A stretch of 64,000 nucleotides of DNA, taken from CAYPAV01 sp964408805 (lineage in GTDB: Bacteria > Pseudomonadota > Alphaproteobacteria > UBA8366). Made by a program: the position numbers and the translations under genes. The notes beneath the pieces were generated by a model, which was given only the letters and a program-made list of their open reading frames with translations, was not told the DNA's origin and did no database searches. The stretch spans positions 1 through 64,000 of the forward strand of contig CAYPAV010000015.1 in assembly GCA_964408805.1 (NCBI GenBank). The letters are read 5' to 3'. Position 1 is the stretch's first letter, and every line of letters starts with the position of its first letter. Shown here in pieces: positions 1 through 8,171 of this stretch.

Positions 1-5
1 TATTG

Positions 6-14
6 TTTCTCCTT
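6..14 (-). promoter_or_regulatory. Ribosome binding site of a gene just outside the window
   Basis: Read on the minus strand, these bases give an AAGGAGAAA purine tract, a strong Shine-Dalgarno sequence. Eight or nine bases separate it from the window edge, so a minus-strand gene probably starts immediately to the left. Its product cannot be seen. Confidence 0.3.
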
Positions 15-141
15 ACCAATCTAGGCGGGTGACAAGGGAAGGGCGAGGGGCGCGCGCCAAAGCTTCCCATGGCCGGCCATATGCGGCTGGAGGTATGATA
101 GCCGTCAGGATGGCGCCAATGAAACGGACCGGTCGGACGTC

Positions 142-1071
142 TTGAACAACAGTGAATTCGACATCGCAATCATTGGCGCGGGACTGGCCGGGCTGACCGC
201 GGGGCTGACGGCGGCCCGGTTGGGTCGGTCCGTCTTGATCGTGACCGGTGACATTCTCGGCGGGCATCTGCTCAGCGTGGAAAAAGTCGAGGGCTATCCG
301 GGCTTTCCGGAAGGCATCCCCGGCTATAAATTATGTCCGATGACGCAGGTTCAGGCGGCGGATGCCGGTGCGGAGATTTCGATGGCCAACGTCGAGGCAC
401 TTGAACCGATGAACGGCCTCTGGCGCATCGAAACGAATGTCGAAAGCCATACCGCCGGCGCGGTGATCCTTGCGACCGGCACGCGGTTCCGTCATTTGGG
501 CGTTCCGGGCGAAGAACTCTTCTTTGGCAAGGGCGTCAGCCAATGTGCGAGCTGTGACGCGCCATTGCTGCGCGACAAGAAAGCGGTCGTGATCGGCGGC
601 GGCGATTCGGCGGCGCAGGAAGCACTCACCCTCGCGCCGCATGTGTCGCACCTGACCGTTTTGGTGCGGGGCGACACATTGCAAGCGCAAGCCCACTATC
701 AGGATCGCTTGCACGCCGATGGAAAGGTCGAGATTCGCTACAACACCGAGGTCGAGGAAATTTTGGGTGAGGATGGAGTTACGGGCGTCCGGATTTGCGA
801 TACGGCCAGCGGCGTCACCACGGAACTCGACACCGAAGCGGCCTTCATCTTCATCGGGCTTCAACCCAACGCGGAATTCCTCGATGGGATCGTGCCGCTC
901 ACCAAATCGGGACACATTCCCACCGATGACAGAATGCGGACGGCGCGACCGGGTCTGTTCGCGGCGGGTTCGGTGCGGGCCGACAATGCCGGACAGGCCG
1001 TTGCCGCGGCCGGTGACGGGGCGAGTGCTGCGCTTGCGGCACATGCCTATTTGGAGGAAGGTTCGCCCTAG
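142..1071 (+). CDS. Thioredoxin-reductase-like FAD/NAD(P)-dependent oxidoreductase
   Basis: This 309-residue flavoprotein has the two-Rossmann layout of the thioredoxin reductase family, close to the usual 310-320 residues. An N-terminal FAD-binding GAGLAG lies at residues 12-17. A CASC active-site motif is at Cys135-Cys138, where canonical TrxB has CATC or CAVC. A GGGDSA NAD(P)-binding motif follows near residue 152, and a C-terminal FAD contact in AAGSVR. It should pass electrons from NAD(P)H through FAD to the CxxC pair and on to a small redox partner in the cytoplasm. The start is a TTG codon; no better ATG exists before the FAD motif. The gene lies 40 bases before a selenoprotein gene on the same strand, so its partner may be that protein rather than a standard thioredoxin; this is inference. 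Confidence 0.85.
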   Translation: MNNSEFDIAIIGAGLAGLTAGLTAARLGRSVLIVTGDILGGHLLSVEKVEGYPGFPEGIPGYKLCPMTQVQAADAGAEISMANVEALEPMNGLWRIETNVESHTAGAVILATGTRFRHLGVPGEELFFGKGVSQCASCDAPLLRDKKAVVIGGGDSAAQEALTLAPHVSHLTVLVRGDTLQAQAHYQDRLHADGKVEIRYNTEVEEILGEDGVTGVRICDTASGVTTELDTEAAFIFIGLQPNAEFLDGIVPLTKSGHIPTDDRMRTARPGLFAAGSVRADNAGQAVAAAGDGASAALAAHAYLEEGSP

Positions 1072-1111
1072 AACAAGGCGGCGAATCTCGCTCGGAAGGG
1101 GGGAAGACGAC

Positions 1112-2743
1112 ATGACGGAAACAGTCACGGTCCACGATCCGCGCGGCTATCCGCCGAAGGTTACCGGGAAACGGCTGGCGCCCCGGTTGGAGAGCCTGGA
1201 CGGCAAGGTCGTCTATCTCGTCGACTGCCTGTTCGACAATTCAGCCCAATTCATGGATCAGATGCAGGACTGGTTCTCGCAGAATCTTCCGGTGGTCGAG
1301 ACCCGGATCATTCGCCCGCGTGAAAGCTGGGTCGACGACCAGGACATGCGCGCCGCGATTGGCAAGGACGGCGATGCGGCCATCCTCGGGGTCGGCTTGT
1401 GAAGCAGCTGTAGTCCGACGGTCGTCGGGCTTGCTTCTTCCTTGGAGGAGGGCGGTGTCCCGACGGTGTCGGTGCATACCCACACCTTCGAGCGCCTATC
1501 CCGCGCGGCGGCACTGGCCAACGGCACACCCACGCAACGCCAAGCCTTTGTGCCGCAGCCCGTGGTCGGGCGGACACCCGCGGAACTGCGTGCGTATATC
1601 GAGGGCGCCGACCCGATTTCCAACCAACCCTTCATGCAGGAAGTTATCGAGGGGCTTGCCGAGCCGCTGAACGATAACGACCTCGAAAAATTACAGTACG
1701 AGCGGTCGACACCGCGCCTGGTCGAGCCGGACAGCGAGGAAAATCTGCACCAGCTGTTCATCGACAACCACTGGACAGACTATCAGCCAATCATCCTGCC
1801 GACCGAAGCACGGGTCGAGGCGATGCTGGCCGGCACCAGTCACGCGCCGGACAAAACCGTCGGCCACCTACGGCCGACGTTTTTTCGGGAAGCCTGGGAA
1901 TCGACGGTTGAGAAGGTCGCGGTCAACGCCGTCATGGCGGGCGCGAAGCCGGACTACTTCCCGGTCATCCTGGCGCTTGCCGCCAGCGGCATCACCGCCC
2001 GGCAAAGCAGCACCAACTCGTTCGGCATGATCTCTGTCGTCAACGGACCGATCCGGCACGAGATAGAAATGAATTGCGGTATCGGCGCGATGGGGCCCTA
2101 TAACCACGCCAACTCGACGATCGGCCGTGCCTATGGCTTGCTGTCGCAGAACCTTCAGGGCGGTTCGGTGCCGGGCAATACCTATATGGGGTCGCTCGGC
2201 AACTGGTATGCGCAAGGCGCCACCTTCGCGGAGAACGAGGAAGCCAGCCCGTGGCAACCGCTCCACGTTCAAAAAGGGTTCGAGCCGGAGGAAAGTACGG
2301 TCAGCGTCTTCGTCGGCGGCTGGTATACCCAGGCGGGTTACGGTCCGCGGGACACCTGGCAGGAGAAGATGCGCCGGACCTTCCGCGCCTGCGAATCCTA
2401 CCAACCGCCGCTATTTGTCATGGATCCGCTCGTCGCGCGCGGCTTCGTGTCCAAGGGGTTCGACAGCAAGGAAGAACTGGCCACATGGTGTGCGGAGAAC
2501 GCGGAGATGCCGGCGCGGGAATATTGGGATGATCTGTGGGTCCAGACCCTGCTGCGCCCGCATGCCGTGGCGGGGGTGGAGCCGTACGCCTCCCGGCTCC
2601 GGGCGGCGCCGGACAGTCTGATCAAGATGTGGGACGCATCGCAGATCAACATCGTCGTTACCGGCGGCGAGACCCAAACAGCCTGGAAGATGTTCGGCGG
2701 CGCTTGGCGCAACTCGACGTTTTCGATCGATGCCTGGCGCTAA
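1112..2743 (+). CDS. UGSC-family selenoprotein with in-frame UGA (Sec97)
   Basis: The frame opens at ATG 1112 behind a purine-rich GGGGGAAGACGAC. It meets TGA at 1400-1402 and continues without interruption to TAA at 2741-2743. Read through, it gives 543 residues with selenocysteine at position 97 in a U-S-S-C motif preceded by ILGVGL. This resembles the UGSC redox motif of the UGSC family of (seleno)proteins, but here the second residue is Ser instead of Gly. The segment after the motif is continuous with a protein-like sequence that lacks its own good start; its first alternative start would be a TTG at 1442. A SECIS-like hairpin follows the UGA directly. The C-terminal half has no catalytic motif I recognise. 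The biochemical role of the family is not established. The upstream thioredoxin-reductase-like gene suggests a redox function. Confidence 0.85.
1401..1437 (+). promoter_or_regulatory. Bacterial SECIS-like hairpin after the UGA codon
   Basis: The apical stem is GTCCGAC (1413-1419) paired with GTCGGGC (1424-1430): seven pairs including one G-T wobble, closing a GGTC tetraloop at 1420-1423. An outer arm, GAAGCA (1401-1406) with TGCTTC (1432-1437), is a perfect six-pair complement that begins inside the UGA codon. The loop begins 17 bases after the UGA, inside the spacing known for bacterial SECIS elements. As I remember it, the E. coli fdhF element also carries GGUC in its loop at a nearly equal distance. 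This supports decoding by SelB. Confidence 0.8.
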
Positions 2744-2773
2744 TCGCCTATGCGGCGTCGTTCCGAGCCGAAG

Positions 2774-3271
2774 CTACTTGGATTCTCGACGACGCCATTC
2801 CCAAGGCTTGATGAATGTTCCGGCCCAAACGCCCCGGCGTTTATGCTTGGCCGTGCGTTCCTCGTCCGTGTAATCGGTGCCATGTGGCCGAAAGGCCATG
2901 GCCCAACCCATCTTGACCATCCATTCATTCAAGACCACCCGCCCGGCCTGGCACACGGCCAACACCCGCGCGCGTAGTTCGCCCCGAGTCGCTCCGTCGA
3001 TAGGCTTTGAAACGCAGGTAACTCTCTTGGATCCGATGGCCTGCATGAGGACCATCTTGGCGGCTTTCCCGCATGACCACGGACGGCCCTGGATGTGGCA
3101 TACTTGCCTATATTCGGGAGCGTCTATGCCATACAGCCAAATACGAGTCTTGCGGAGAAGAATCGTATCGCCGTCCAAGACGCGGGGTTTGCCTTTGAAG
3201 TTTTCCGCCGCCGCATCCAGCGGGACGGTCAAAAACATCAAAGCGGTGAATGCCATCCGAACGGCTCGCAT
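2774..3271 (-). CDS. Secreted thermonuclease-like (SNase-fold) protein
   Basis: This 165-residue protein starts with a Sec-type signal peptide whose cleavage is expected after ...LDAAA near residue 22. The mature part shows the staphylococcal-nuclease fold hallmarks: VLDGDTILL, RIWLYGIDAPE with the catalytic Arg and Glu, a downstream RARVLAV block and a GWAMAFRP segment. It probably cleaves nucleic acid in the periplasm or outside the cell. The start is supported by a CGGAG sequence nine bases upstream. It converges with the selenoprotein gene 30 bases away and has no visible operon partner. Confidence 0.85.
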   Translation of the reverse strand: MRAVRMAFTALMFLTVPLDAAAENFKGKPRVLDGDTILLRKTRIWLYGIDAPEYRQVCHIQGRPWSCGKAAKMVLMQAIGSKRVTCVSKPIDGATRGELRARVLAVCQAGRVVLNEWMVKMGWAMAFRPHGTDYTDEERTAKHKRRGVWAGTFIKPWEWRRRESK

Positions 3272-3391
3272 CGGGCGATTCTCCGTTTGGCCGGGCGTTC
3301 CTCGTGGGCTTCAAGTCCCGCCTCACAAGGTGATTTCAACCTTTCATGACGGCGGCGAATCGGCATTGACCGATATCAAATTGGCGGCCTG

Positions 3392-4591
3392 CTATACCGG
3401 TGATGATCCGATTTCCGTCAACTGGGCCATGATGCCGCGTTTTATGGGCCAGAGATTGTTGCCCAGCCTTAGCATGGCCATGCGCGCGATTTTGGCCGGC
3501 GGGCCGTCGCTCGTATAGAGTTTCACCAGCGCGTTCGTCCCCAAATACAAAGGCAAGGTGACGCGCCGATGCGCCGATTGGTAGCTTTCCAGCACTTCGG
3601 AAGAACCGATATCGCTATTCCTTCCCCGGGCGGAACGGATCTTTTGGGCCAGCGTGTTTTGCCCTCGAAGCCCCAGATTGAAGCCATGCGCCGTCACCGG
3701 ATGCATGCCGACGGCGGCGTCCCCAATCAGCGCAAATCGTGTTGTCGCGAATCTGTCCGCGTGAACGGCAACCAGGGGATACGGAAAGCGCTGGCCGATC
3801 AGTTCCATTTCGCCCAGCCGATTGTCGAACCGCCTTCTGATGTCGTCGTTGAAGGCGGTCTTGCTCATTGTCATCACCGTCTCGGACATGTTCGCGGGCA
3901 AGGTGACCACAATGGACGATGTGTTTCCGCCAAGCGGCAATACGGCCAGGGTCCGCTCGTAATGAAAACACTCATAGGCGATATCGTCGTGCGGCCTTTC
4001 GTGTTTCATCCGGCAGACGATGACGGTTCTGCCGAAATCATGCATGGCGGCCGAGATACCCATTTTCCGCCGGGTCTCCGAGAAACGGCTGTCGGCGGCG
4101 ACAATCAACGATCCGGTCAGCGATTGCCCGTTGGATAGATGGACGCACGCGCCGCCGTTGCCGGTCGTCACGGAGGTCGCCTCGACGTCCGTGATCAGTC
4201 GTATATTGGGAAATTCGTCGAGCGATTCATAAAGGGCCTTTCGGATCAAATGGTTTGAAACGATATAGCCGAGCGCGGTTTTATCCGTGTCGTGATGATC
4301 GAAATGCAGGAAATACGGCGAATGGCCATCGAGTACCCTGGCTTCCCGTATCGCGGATATCGATCCGGCGGAGAACATCGGCCAGACATCAAGTTCCTTC
4401 AAGATCTCGACGGATAGATGGGTCAGCGCGATGTCGCGGCCATCCATGGGCGGGTCGGCGAGAACCTTCTCCTGCAGCTTCTCCACGAGGATGATGTTCA
4501 GGCCGGTGCCGGCAAGCGTGCGGGCGAAACTAAGCCCGGCCGGCCCCGCTCCGACTACGATTACATCGCAAGTTGTCTCCGGTTTTACCAT
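3392..4591 (-). CDS. ubiM: FAD-dependent ubiquinone-biosynthesis hydroxylase, UbiM-like
   Basis: This 399-residue monooxygenase belongs to the UbiH/UbiF/UbiM flavoprotein family. It has an N-terminal VVGAGPAGLSFARTLAG FAD motif, a DGRDIALTH motif and a C-terminal GDAAVGMHPVTAHGFNLGL block that binds FAD. The ADPPMDGRDIALTH and MHPVTAHGFN signatures fit UbiM better than UbiH or UbiF. It would hydroxylate a ring carbon of the ubiquinone precursor at the membrane using O2 and NAD(P)H. ATG 4591 is preferred to GTG 4594 because the GAGG upstream is then better spaced. It is followed on the same strand order by oxygenases, and lies close to the respiratory nitrate locus that uses ubiquinol. A role on another aromatic substrate cannot be excluded. 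Confidence 0.72.
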   Translation of the reverse strand: MVKPETTCDVIVVGAGPAGLSFARTLAGTGLNIILVEKLQEKVLADPPMDGRDIALTHLSVEILKELDVWPMFSAGSISAIREARVLDGHSPYFLHFDHHDTDKTALGYIVSNHLIRKALYESLDEFPNIRLITDVEATSVTTGNGGACVHLSNGQSLTGSLIVAADSRFSETRRKMGISAAMHDFGRTVIVCRMKHERPHDDIAYECFHYERTLAVLPLGGNTSSIVVTLPANMSETVMTMSKTAFNDDIRRRFDNRLGEMELIGQRFPYPLVAVHADRFATTRFALIGDAAVGMHPVTAHGFNLGLRGQNTLAQKIRSARGRNSDIGSSEVLESYQSAHRRVTLPLYLGTNALVKLYTSDGPPAKIARMAMLRLGNNLWPIKRGIMAQLTEIGSSPV

Positions 4592-4622
4592 CACCTCGAT
4601 ACCTCGGTTCTTTCTGGCCCCA

Positions 4623-5183
4623 CTAGGCCGTCGACGCGCCTGCGACGGTGACGCGGCCGATCGGCACGTCCTCGTAGAGGTGCTCCTCGTCGACCGCGCA
4701 GATAACCAGATGGAAGCGATCCTTCGTGCTCGTGTTAATCGCCGTGTGGGTCTTGTAGGCCTCCATGCGATAGAGCTTGCCGTCGGCCGGGATGTGAAAG
4801 AACGTCCCCGCGCTCTCCTCTATCGAGAGGAGATAGCAATCGGGATTGGTGACGATGGCATAGTGGTAGCGCGGCGTCGGGTCGATATGGACCGACAGAC
4901 ACGATTTCGCCCCTAGCTTCATCAGGCGCGTTCGGCCATAACGGAACGGCAGCGATTCGAGCAATCCCTCGATTGCAGTGTCGCGGAACGTCTCGTTGAC
5001 GACGCTGAAATCGGATTCCTTCTCGCCTTCGGATAGCCAACCGACCGCGTCATTGAGCGGCTCCCGCGCGCCTGGGCGCGAGGTCACGCCGATCTGGCCG
5101 TGCCTATCGAACAACGGCTTGACGCGCTCCAACGCGTCGCGAACTGGCGCGATGTCGTACTCGATGTCGGTGACACGAAACAT
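4623..5183 (-). CDS. Aspartyl/asparaginyl beta-hydroxylase-like Fe(II)/2OG oxygenase
   Basis: This 186-residue protein resembles the Asp/Asn beta-hydroxylase fold. The core contains TRLMKLGAKSCLSVHIDPTP, an RYHYAIVTN block, then THTAINTSTKDRFHLVI. The two His residues (in SVHID and KTHTAI) are candidate iron ligands, and the Arg in DRFHL the 2-oxoglutarate-binding residue. It is a stand-alone catalytic domain. Its start at 5183 is preceded by GGAGG at eight bases. It lies between the TauD-like gene and the UbiM-like gene on one strand, suggesting co-transcription from the 6383 side. The substrate is unknown. Confidence 0.72.
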   Translation of the reverse strand: MFRVTDIEYDIAPVRDALERVKPLFDRHGQIGVTSRPGAREPLNDAVGWLSEGEKESDFSVVNETFRDTAIEGLLESLPFRYGRTRLMKLGAKSCLSVHIDPTPRYHYAIVTNPDCYLLSIEESAGTFFHIPADGKLYRMEAYKTHTAINTSTKDRFHLVICAVDEEHLYEDVPIGRVTVAGASTA

Positions 5184-5255
5184 GGCATTTTCCTCCCATT
5201 ATCTTTTTGGCAAAGGTTCGTCTGGTCTCACCAAAATTCCGAATTCGATCGGTCG

Positions 5256-6383
5256 TTAAGCCGTAACCGGACCGGCCTCCAAGCCTTCCCAAAGATCGGC
5301 GGCGTCCGGCGGTGACTTCGGTTGCGCATGCGGACGCACGACGATCCCATGACGCACGGCACCCGGCTCGAGGTTCTTGAACTTCTCCCGAAACGTTTCG
5401 GGCAGGCCGCGGCTGTTGGGGATCGACAGCCACTGCCGCAGCAAGTGGCGCTTCCGCGGGATCTCTTCGTGGTCCTCGAACGCGGTGCGCAGGTGCCACA
5501 GCGGGTAATTGTTAATCAGCACGAAGTCGCCGGGCTGCTGTTCGACGCTGAGATACATGTCCGGCCGGTAAGCGATCTCGTCCAGCAAATCCAGCGCCTC
5601 GATCTGTGTCTCGGTCAACCGGGGAACCTCGGGGATGCGCTGCGCCGAATCGATGTAGTGCCGAAGGTAGCGGGTCGAGACCATGCCGTCGTGATAGCTG
5701 AAGATCGGCATGACGTAGTAGGGCTTGCCGCCCTCCCGCTCCAATTCACCGCGGCGGTCGAAATAGAAAGGCCGGTAGAGCACTTCGAGCAGGTCGGGCC
5801 GCCGTTCCAGAATTTCGTTATGGATCGACACCGCGCTGACGATGTGATTGATACCGCCCGATTTTGCCTTGATCAGGCAAATCAGGAAGACGACGTCGCA
5901 CATATCGGTGTGGTAGCTGAGCTCGGCGCTGGTTTGATAACCGCGCACGTTCGGGTTGCTGAAGTTGAACCCAAGGTCGCGAATATGCCCGAGACGGTGG
6001 CCTTCGCCGTTCTGCGGCACGGCGGTGCCGAGATGGGTGCCGATGCCCCAATAGATGTAGGCGGCTTGCTTCTTCGAGTATCGCTCTCGGTCGATCCCAC
6101 GCATGATGGCGAAGCCGCGCCCGCCCTCGAGTTCGTTCCGGATGTCATCGAGCTCGGCCGAAAAATTCGACAGCGGGAAATCTTCCTTGGTGAAATCGGG
6201 CGCTGTTAGGCCGCTGGCCTCGACGTGACGAAGGGCCGCGTCGAGTTCTTCTCGCGCCGTCTCCGAGATCTCGTAAAGCCAGTCGTTGGTTTGCGCCAGG
6301 TCGATGCCTTTCCAGGCTTCCGGCGTGAGGACAGGTTTCGTTGGAATGCGCGTAACCGGACGTTCCTGCGTCATGACGGACAT
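5256..6383 (-). CDS. TauD/TfdA-type 2-oxoglutarate dioxygenase
   Basis: This 375-residue protein carries the family features. AELSYHTDMCDVV supplies the HxD iron-binding pair, QQPGDFVLINNYPLWHLRTAF the distal His, and the KRHLLRQWLS region the 2OG-binding Arg. ATG 6383 is preferred to an upstream in-frame ATG at 6428 because GGGAG lies six bases before it. A paralogue of similar layout is found at 45538-46614. The promoter side carries an FNR-type box at 6516-6529 shared with the divergent PhyH-like gene. Such enzymes need O2, so control by an oxygen-sensing regulator is plausible. The substrate is unknown. Confidence 0.8.
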   Translation of the reverse strand: MSVMTQERPVTRIPTKPVLTPEAWKGIDLAQTNDWLYEISETAREELDAALRHVEASGLTAPDFTKEDFPLSNFSAELDDIRNELEGGRGFAIMRGIDRERYSKKQAAYIYWGIGTHLGTAVPQNGEGHRLGHIRDLGFNFSNPNVRGYQTSAELSYHTDMCDVVFLICLIKAKSGGINHIVSAVSIHNEILERRPDLLEVLYRPFYFDRRGELEREGGKPYYVMPIFSYHDGMVSTRYLRHYIDSAQRIPEVPRLTETQIEALDLLDEIAYRPDMYLSVEQQPGDFVLINNYPLWHLRTAFEDHEEIPRKRHLLRQWLSIPNSRGLPETFREKFKNLEPGAVRHGIVVRPHAQPKSPPDAADLWEGLEAGPVTA

Positions 6384-6515
6384 TGGTGACTCCCATGACT
6401 TGGTTGCCGGCAACGGACTCATAGGCATACACCAACGCCTCCTAAATCGGAGCGTCGGGAACTCGATCCGTCACTGCTGATCGGGCCGAGTTTAAAGACG
6501 CGGGTCGGGCCGTCC

Positions 6516-6529
6516 TTGATTTAGATCAA
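6516..6529. promoter_or_regulatory. FNR/Anr-type box
   Basis: The sequence TTGAT-TTAG-ATCAA is a perfect match to the FNR/Anr/Dnr dyad TTGAT-N4-ATCAA. It lies in the divergent intergenic region between the TauD-like gene (ATG 6383, minus) and the PhyH-like gene (ATG 6648, plus). Its centre at 6522.5 would sit at -41.5 for transcripts starting near 6564 (plus) or 6481 (minus), both compatible with the chosen starts. Confidence 0.75.
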
Positions 6530-6647
6530 CGATTCATATCGGATGTCGAGCGACCATGCGGCGATCCGACATTTCCGGTTGCCGCCGAAAGCGCTTCTCG
6601 AGGCAGCGGTGAAATGTCGGTCCACGGCCTCGGAAAACATTTGCGCC

Positions 6648-7499
6648 ATGAATGGTTCGCCCGCCGACAAGGATGGAACACTCGAGGAGGCCCTTCGCCG
6701 GGACGGTTTCGTCATCCAGCGCGGGGCCTTGGACGCGCGTTCGATGCAAACAATGTTGGAGGAATGCCGTGCGGTGTTCCGGCGACAGATGCGCCGTCAC
6801 GCGATTCCGGGGGCGGAAGCGGAGGGCGTCGCGTTCGACGCGGCGCTCACCGATCTATTTCGCGCCGACATGAAAAGCTTCCTCGCTGCCGCCAAGCTGA
6901 CGCAGTACCTACCCTCGGTGCATGCGCTCGGCGCGGAAGGGCCGGTTCTCGATCTCGTGCGCGCGCTTGGGATCGCCCACCCGGCGATCGCGGTTCGGCC
7001 CGTGGTGCATGTTGTTTCGGACGATCTCAAGGTGCCCGGCGGCTATCACCGCACGCCGCACCATCAGGACTGGCGCAGTGTTCAGGGCAGCTTGGACGGG
7101 CTCGTCGTCTGGCTACCGCTGGTCGATATCGATTTCGGATTCAACGCGACCGAGGTCATTCCGGGAAGCCATCGGCGCGGCCTATTGGCGTCGAAGCCGC
7201 ATCCCTTCGGCACCGCTGTTTTGGACGATCTGATCGACGAAAGCGAATACGTCCCCGTCGAGGTTCGCCCCGGTGATTTCGTCGCGTTCACGATGTTTCT
7301 GGTGCATCGCACCGGTCCGGCGCATCGGCCGGGCGTGCGATGGGCGATCAGCCTCCGCTACAACAACATCGACGAAGCGAGCTTCATCGCCCACGACTAT
7401 CCCAACCCATTTCTTTATAAGTCGCAGGACGCCTTGCTGTTCGAGAATTTTCCGACGTCCGCGGATTTCGCCCCGATACTGGGGGACGAAGGCGAATAA
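6648..7499 (+). CDS. Phytanoyl-CoA dioxygenase (PhyH)-family oxygenase
   Basis: This protein has 283 residues from ATG 6648. Two upstream in-frame starts would add 35 residues that look poorly conserved. It has the PhyH pattern: an N-terminal RRDGFVIQRGALD, a HxD pair in RTPHHQDWRSVQ, NATEVIPGSHRRG, and a distal His in TMFLVHRTGPAHRP with a following Arg for 2-oxoglutarate. It is expected to be an Fe(II)/2OG oxygenase acting on an acyl or small-molecule substrate that I cannot identify. It is divergent from the TauD-like gene and downstream of the FNR-type box; it converges with the hemerythrin gene. Confidence 0.78.
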   Translation: MNGSPADKDGTLEEALRRDGFVIQRGALDARSMQTMLEECRAVFRRQMRRHAIPGAEAEGVAFDAALTDLFRADMKSFLAAAKLTQYLPSVHALGAEGPVLDLVRALGIAHPAIAVRPVVHVVSDDLKVPGGYHRTPHHQDWRSVQGSLDGLVVWLPLVDIDFGFNATEVIPGSHRRGLLASKPHPFGTAVLDDLIDESEYVPVEVRPGDFVAFTMFLVHRTGPAHRPGVRWAISLRYNNIDEASFIAHDYPNPFLYKSQDALLFENFPTSADFAPILGDEGE

Positions 7500-7525
7500 C
7501 CCGGCCGGAAACGGGTCTCTCTCGG

Positions 7526-7969
7526 CTAGCGAATTTTAACGGCGCGGGCGGTAGCCCAATCTTCTCCGAGCCGGCTCAAGGTTTCGTCGTCCAGAACCTT
7601 GTTGGCAACGACGTAGAGGACGGTCTCCTCTTTCTCGAAATGTCTGCGAGCGGCTTCCACTGTTTGCTGGACGGCCTCAATCGCCTCGTCCAGATCCCGG
7701 GCATCCTCGATCGATTTCAGCCCGCTTCGGATCTCCTGGTGCTCGTCCCGCATCTCCGCGAACAGATCGTTCGAGTCCAAATGGGGTTTGAGTGCCGGGA
7801 AAAGCAGATTTTCCTCCAGTTTCGCGTGCTGCGTTATCTCGGCGGTGAAAATCGCCATGGCGCTTTCGATTTGCGCGATTTCGCCCGCATAGGCGGCCAT
7901 CTTCTCGATCTCGTTTAGAAGCATTCGAAACGCGCCATGCTCCCCTATAAGCGCATCGGTCAGTTTCAT
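7526..7969 (-). CDS. Hemerythrin HHE-domain protein
   Basis: This 147-residue helical protein starts at ATG 7969, preferred to 8005 because of a GGGAAAA tract upstream. The iron-binding His/Glu pattern of the HHE fold is complete: GEHGAF, TQHAKLEENLLFP, RDEHQEI and RRHFEKEETVLY. Such di-iron proteins bind O2 or NO or take part in iron-sulphur repair under nitrosative stress. The gene is divergent from the PAS-BTAD regulator with a perfect FNR-type box between them, and it is next to a nitrate respiration locus. This favours a role in O2 or NO handling during the shift to low oxygen. Confidence 0.88.
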   Translation of the reverse strand: MKLTDALIGEHGAFRMLLNEIEKMAAYAGEIAQIESAMAIFTAEITQHAKLEENLLFPALKPHLDSNDLFAEMRDEHQEIRSGLKSIEDARDLDEAIEAVQQTVEAARRHFEKEETVLYVVANKVLDDETLSRLGEDWATARAVKIR

Positions 7970-8095
7970 GGCCGTTTTCCCATTCCACCCAAAGCGTATC
8001 ATCACGCCGCTTCATTGTCCCTTCGAATCCCGAAACGCGAATGGAGCGTCCCGCTGGTTCGCGCCAATTCAAAGCAAGAAACGCCCGGGGCAAAC

Positions 8096-8109
8096 TTGAT
8101 CTGAATCAA
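8096..8109. promoter_or_regulatory. FNR/Anr-type box
   Basis: The sequence TTGAT-CTGA-ATCAA is a perfect FNR/Anr-type dyad. It lies between the hemerythrin gene (ATG 7969, minus) and the PAS-BTAD regulator. The box ends nine bases before the GTG at 8118. If it activates the regulator gene from about -41.5, the transcript would start near 8144. That argues for translation from ATG 8172 instead of GTG 8118. Confidence 0.75.
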
Positions 8110-8171
8110 AGACAATCGTGTCCGCTTTCACGGAGTGTAATGAGCGGGAAGCCATCATTTGGATCTTCTCG

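Noticed and set aside
719..1402. Separate protein ending at the TGA 1400-1402
   Set aside because: The first part overlaps the reductase gene in another frame. The true product begins at 1112 and continues through the TGA as a selenoprotein.
7520..7531. 12-mer TCTCGGCTAGCG also present at 17095-17106
   Set aside because: A single shared 12-mer in two unrelated intergenic positions with no dyad symmetry; it could be chance.
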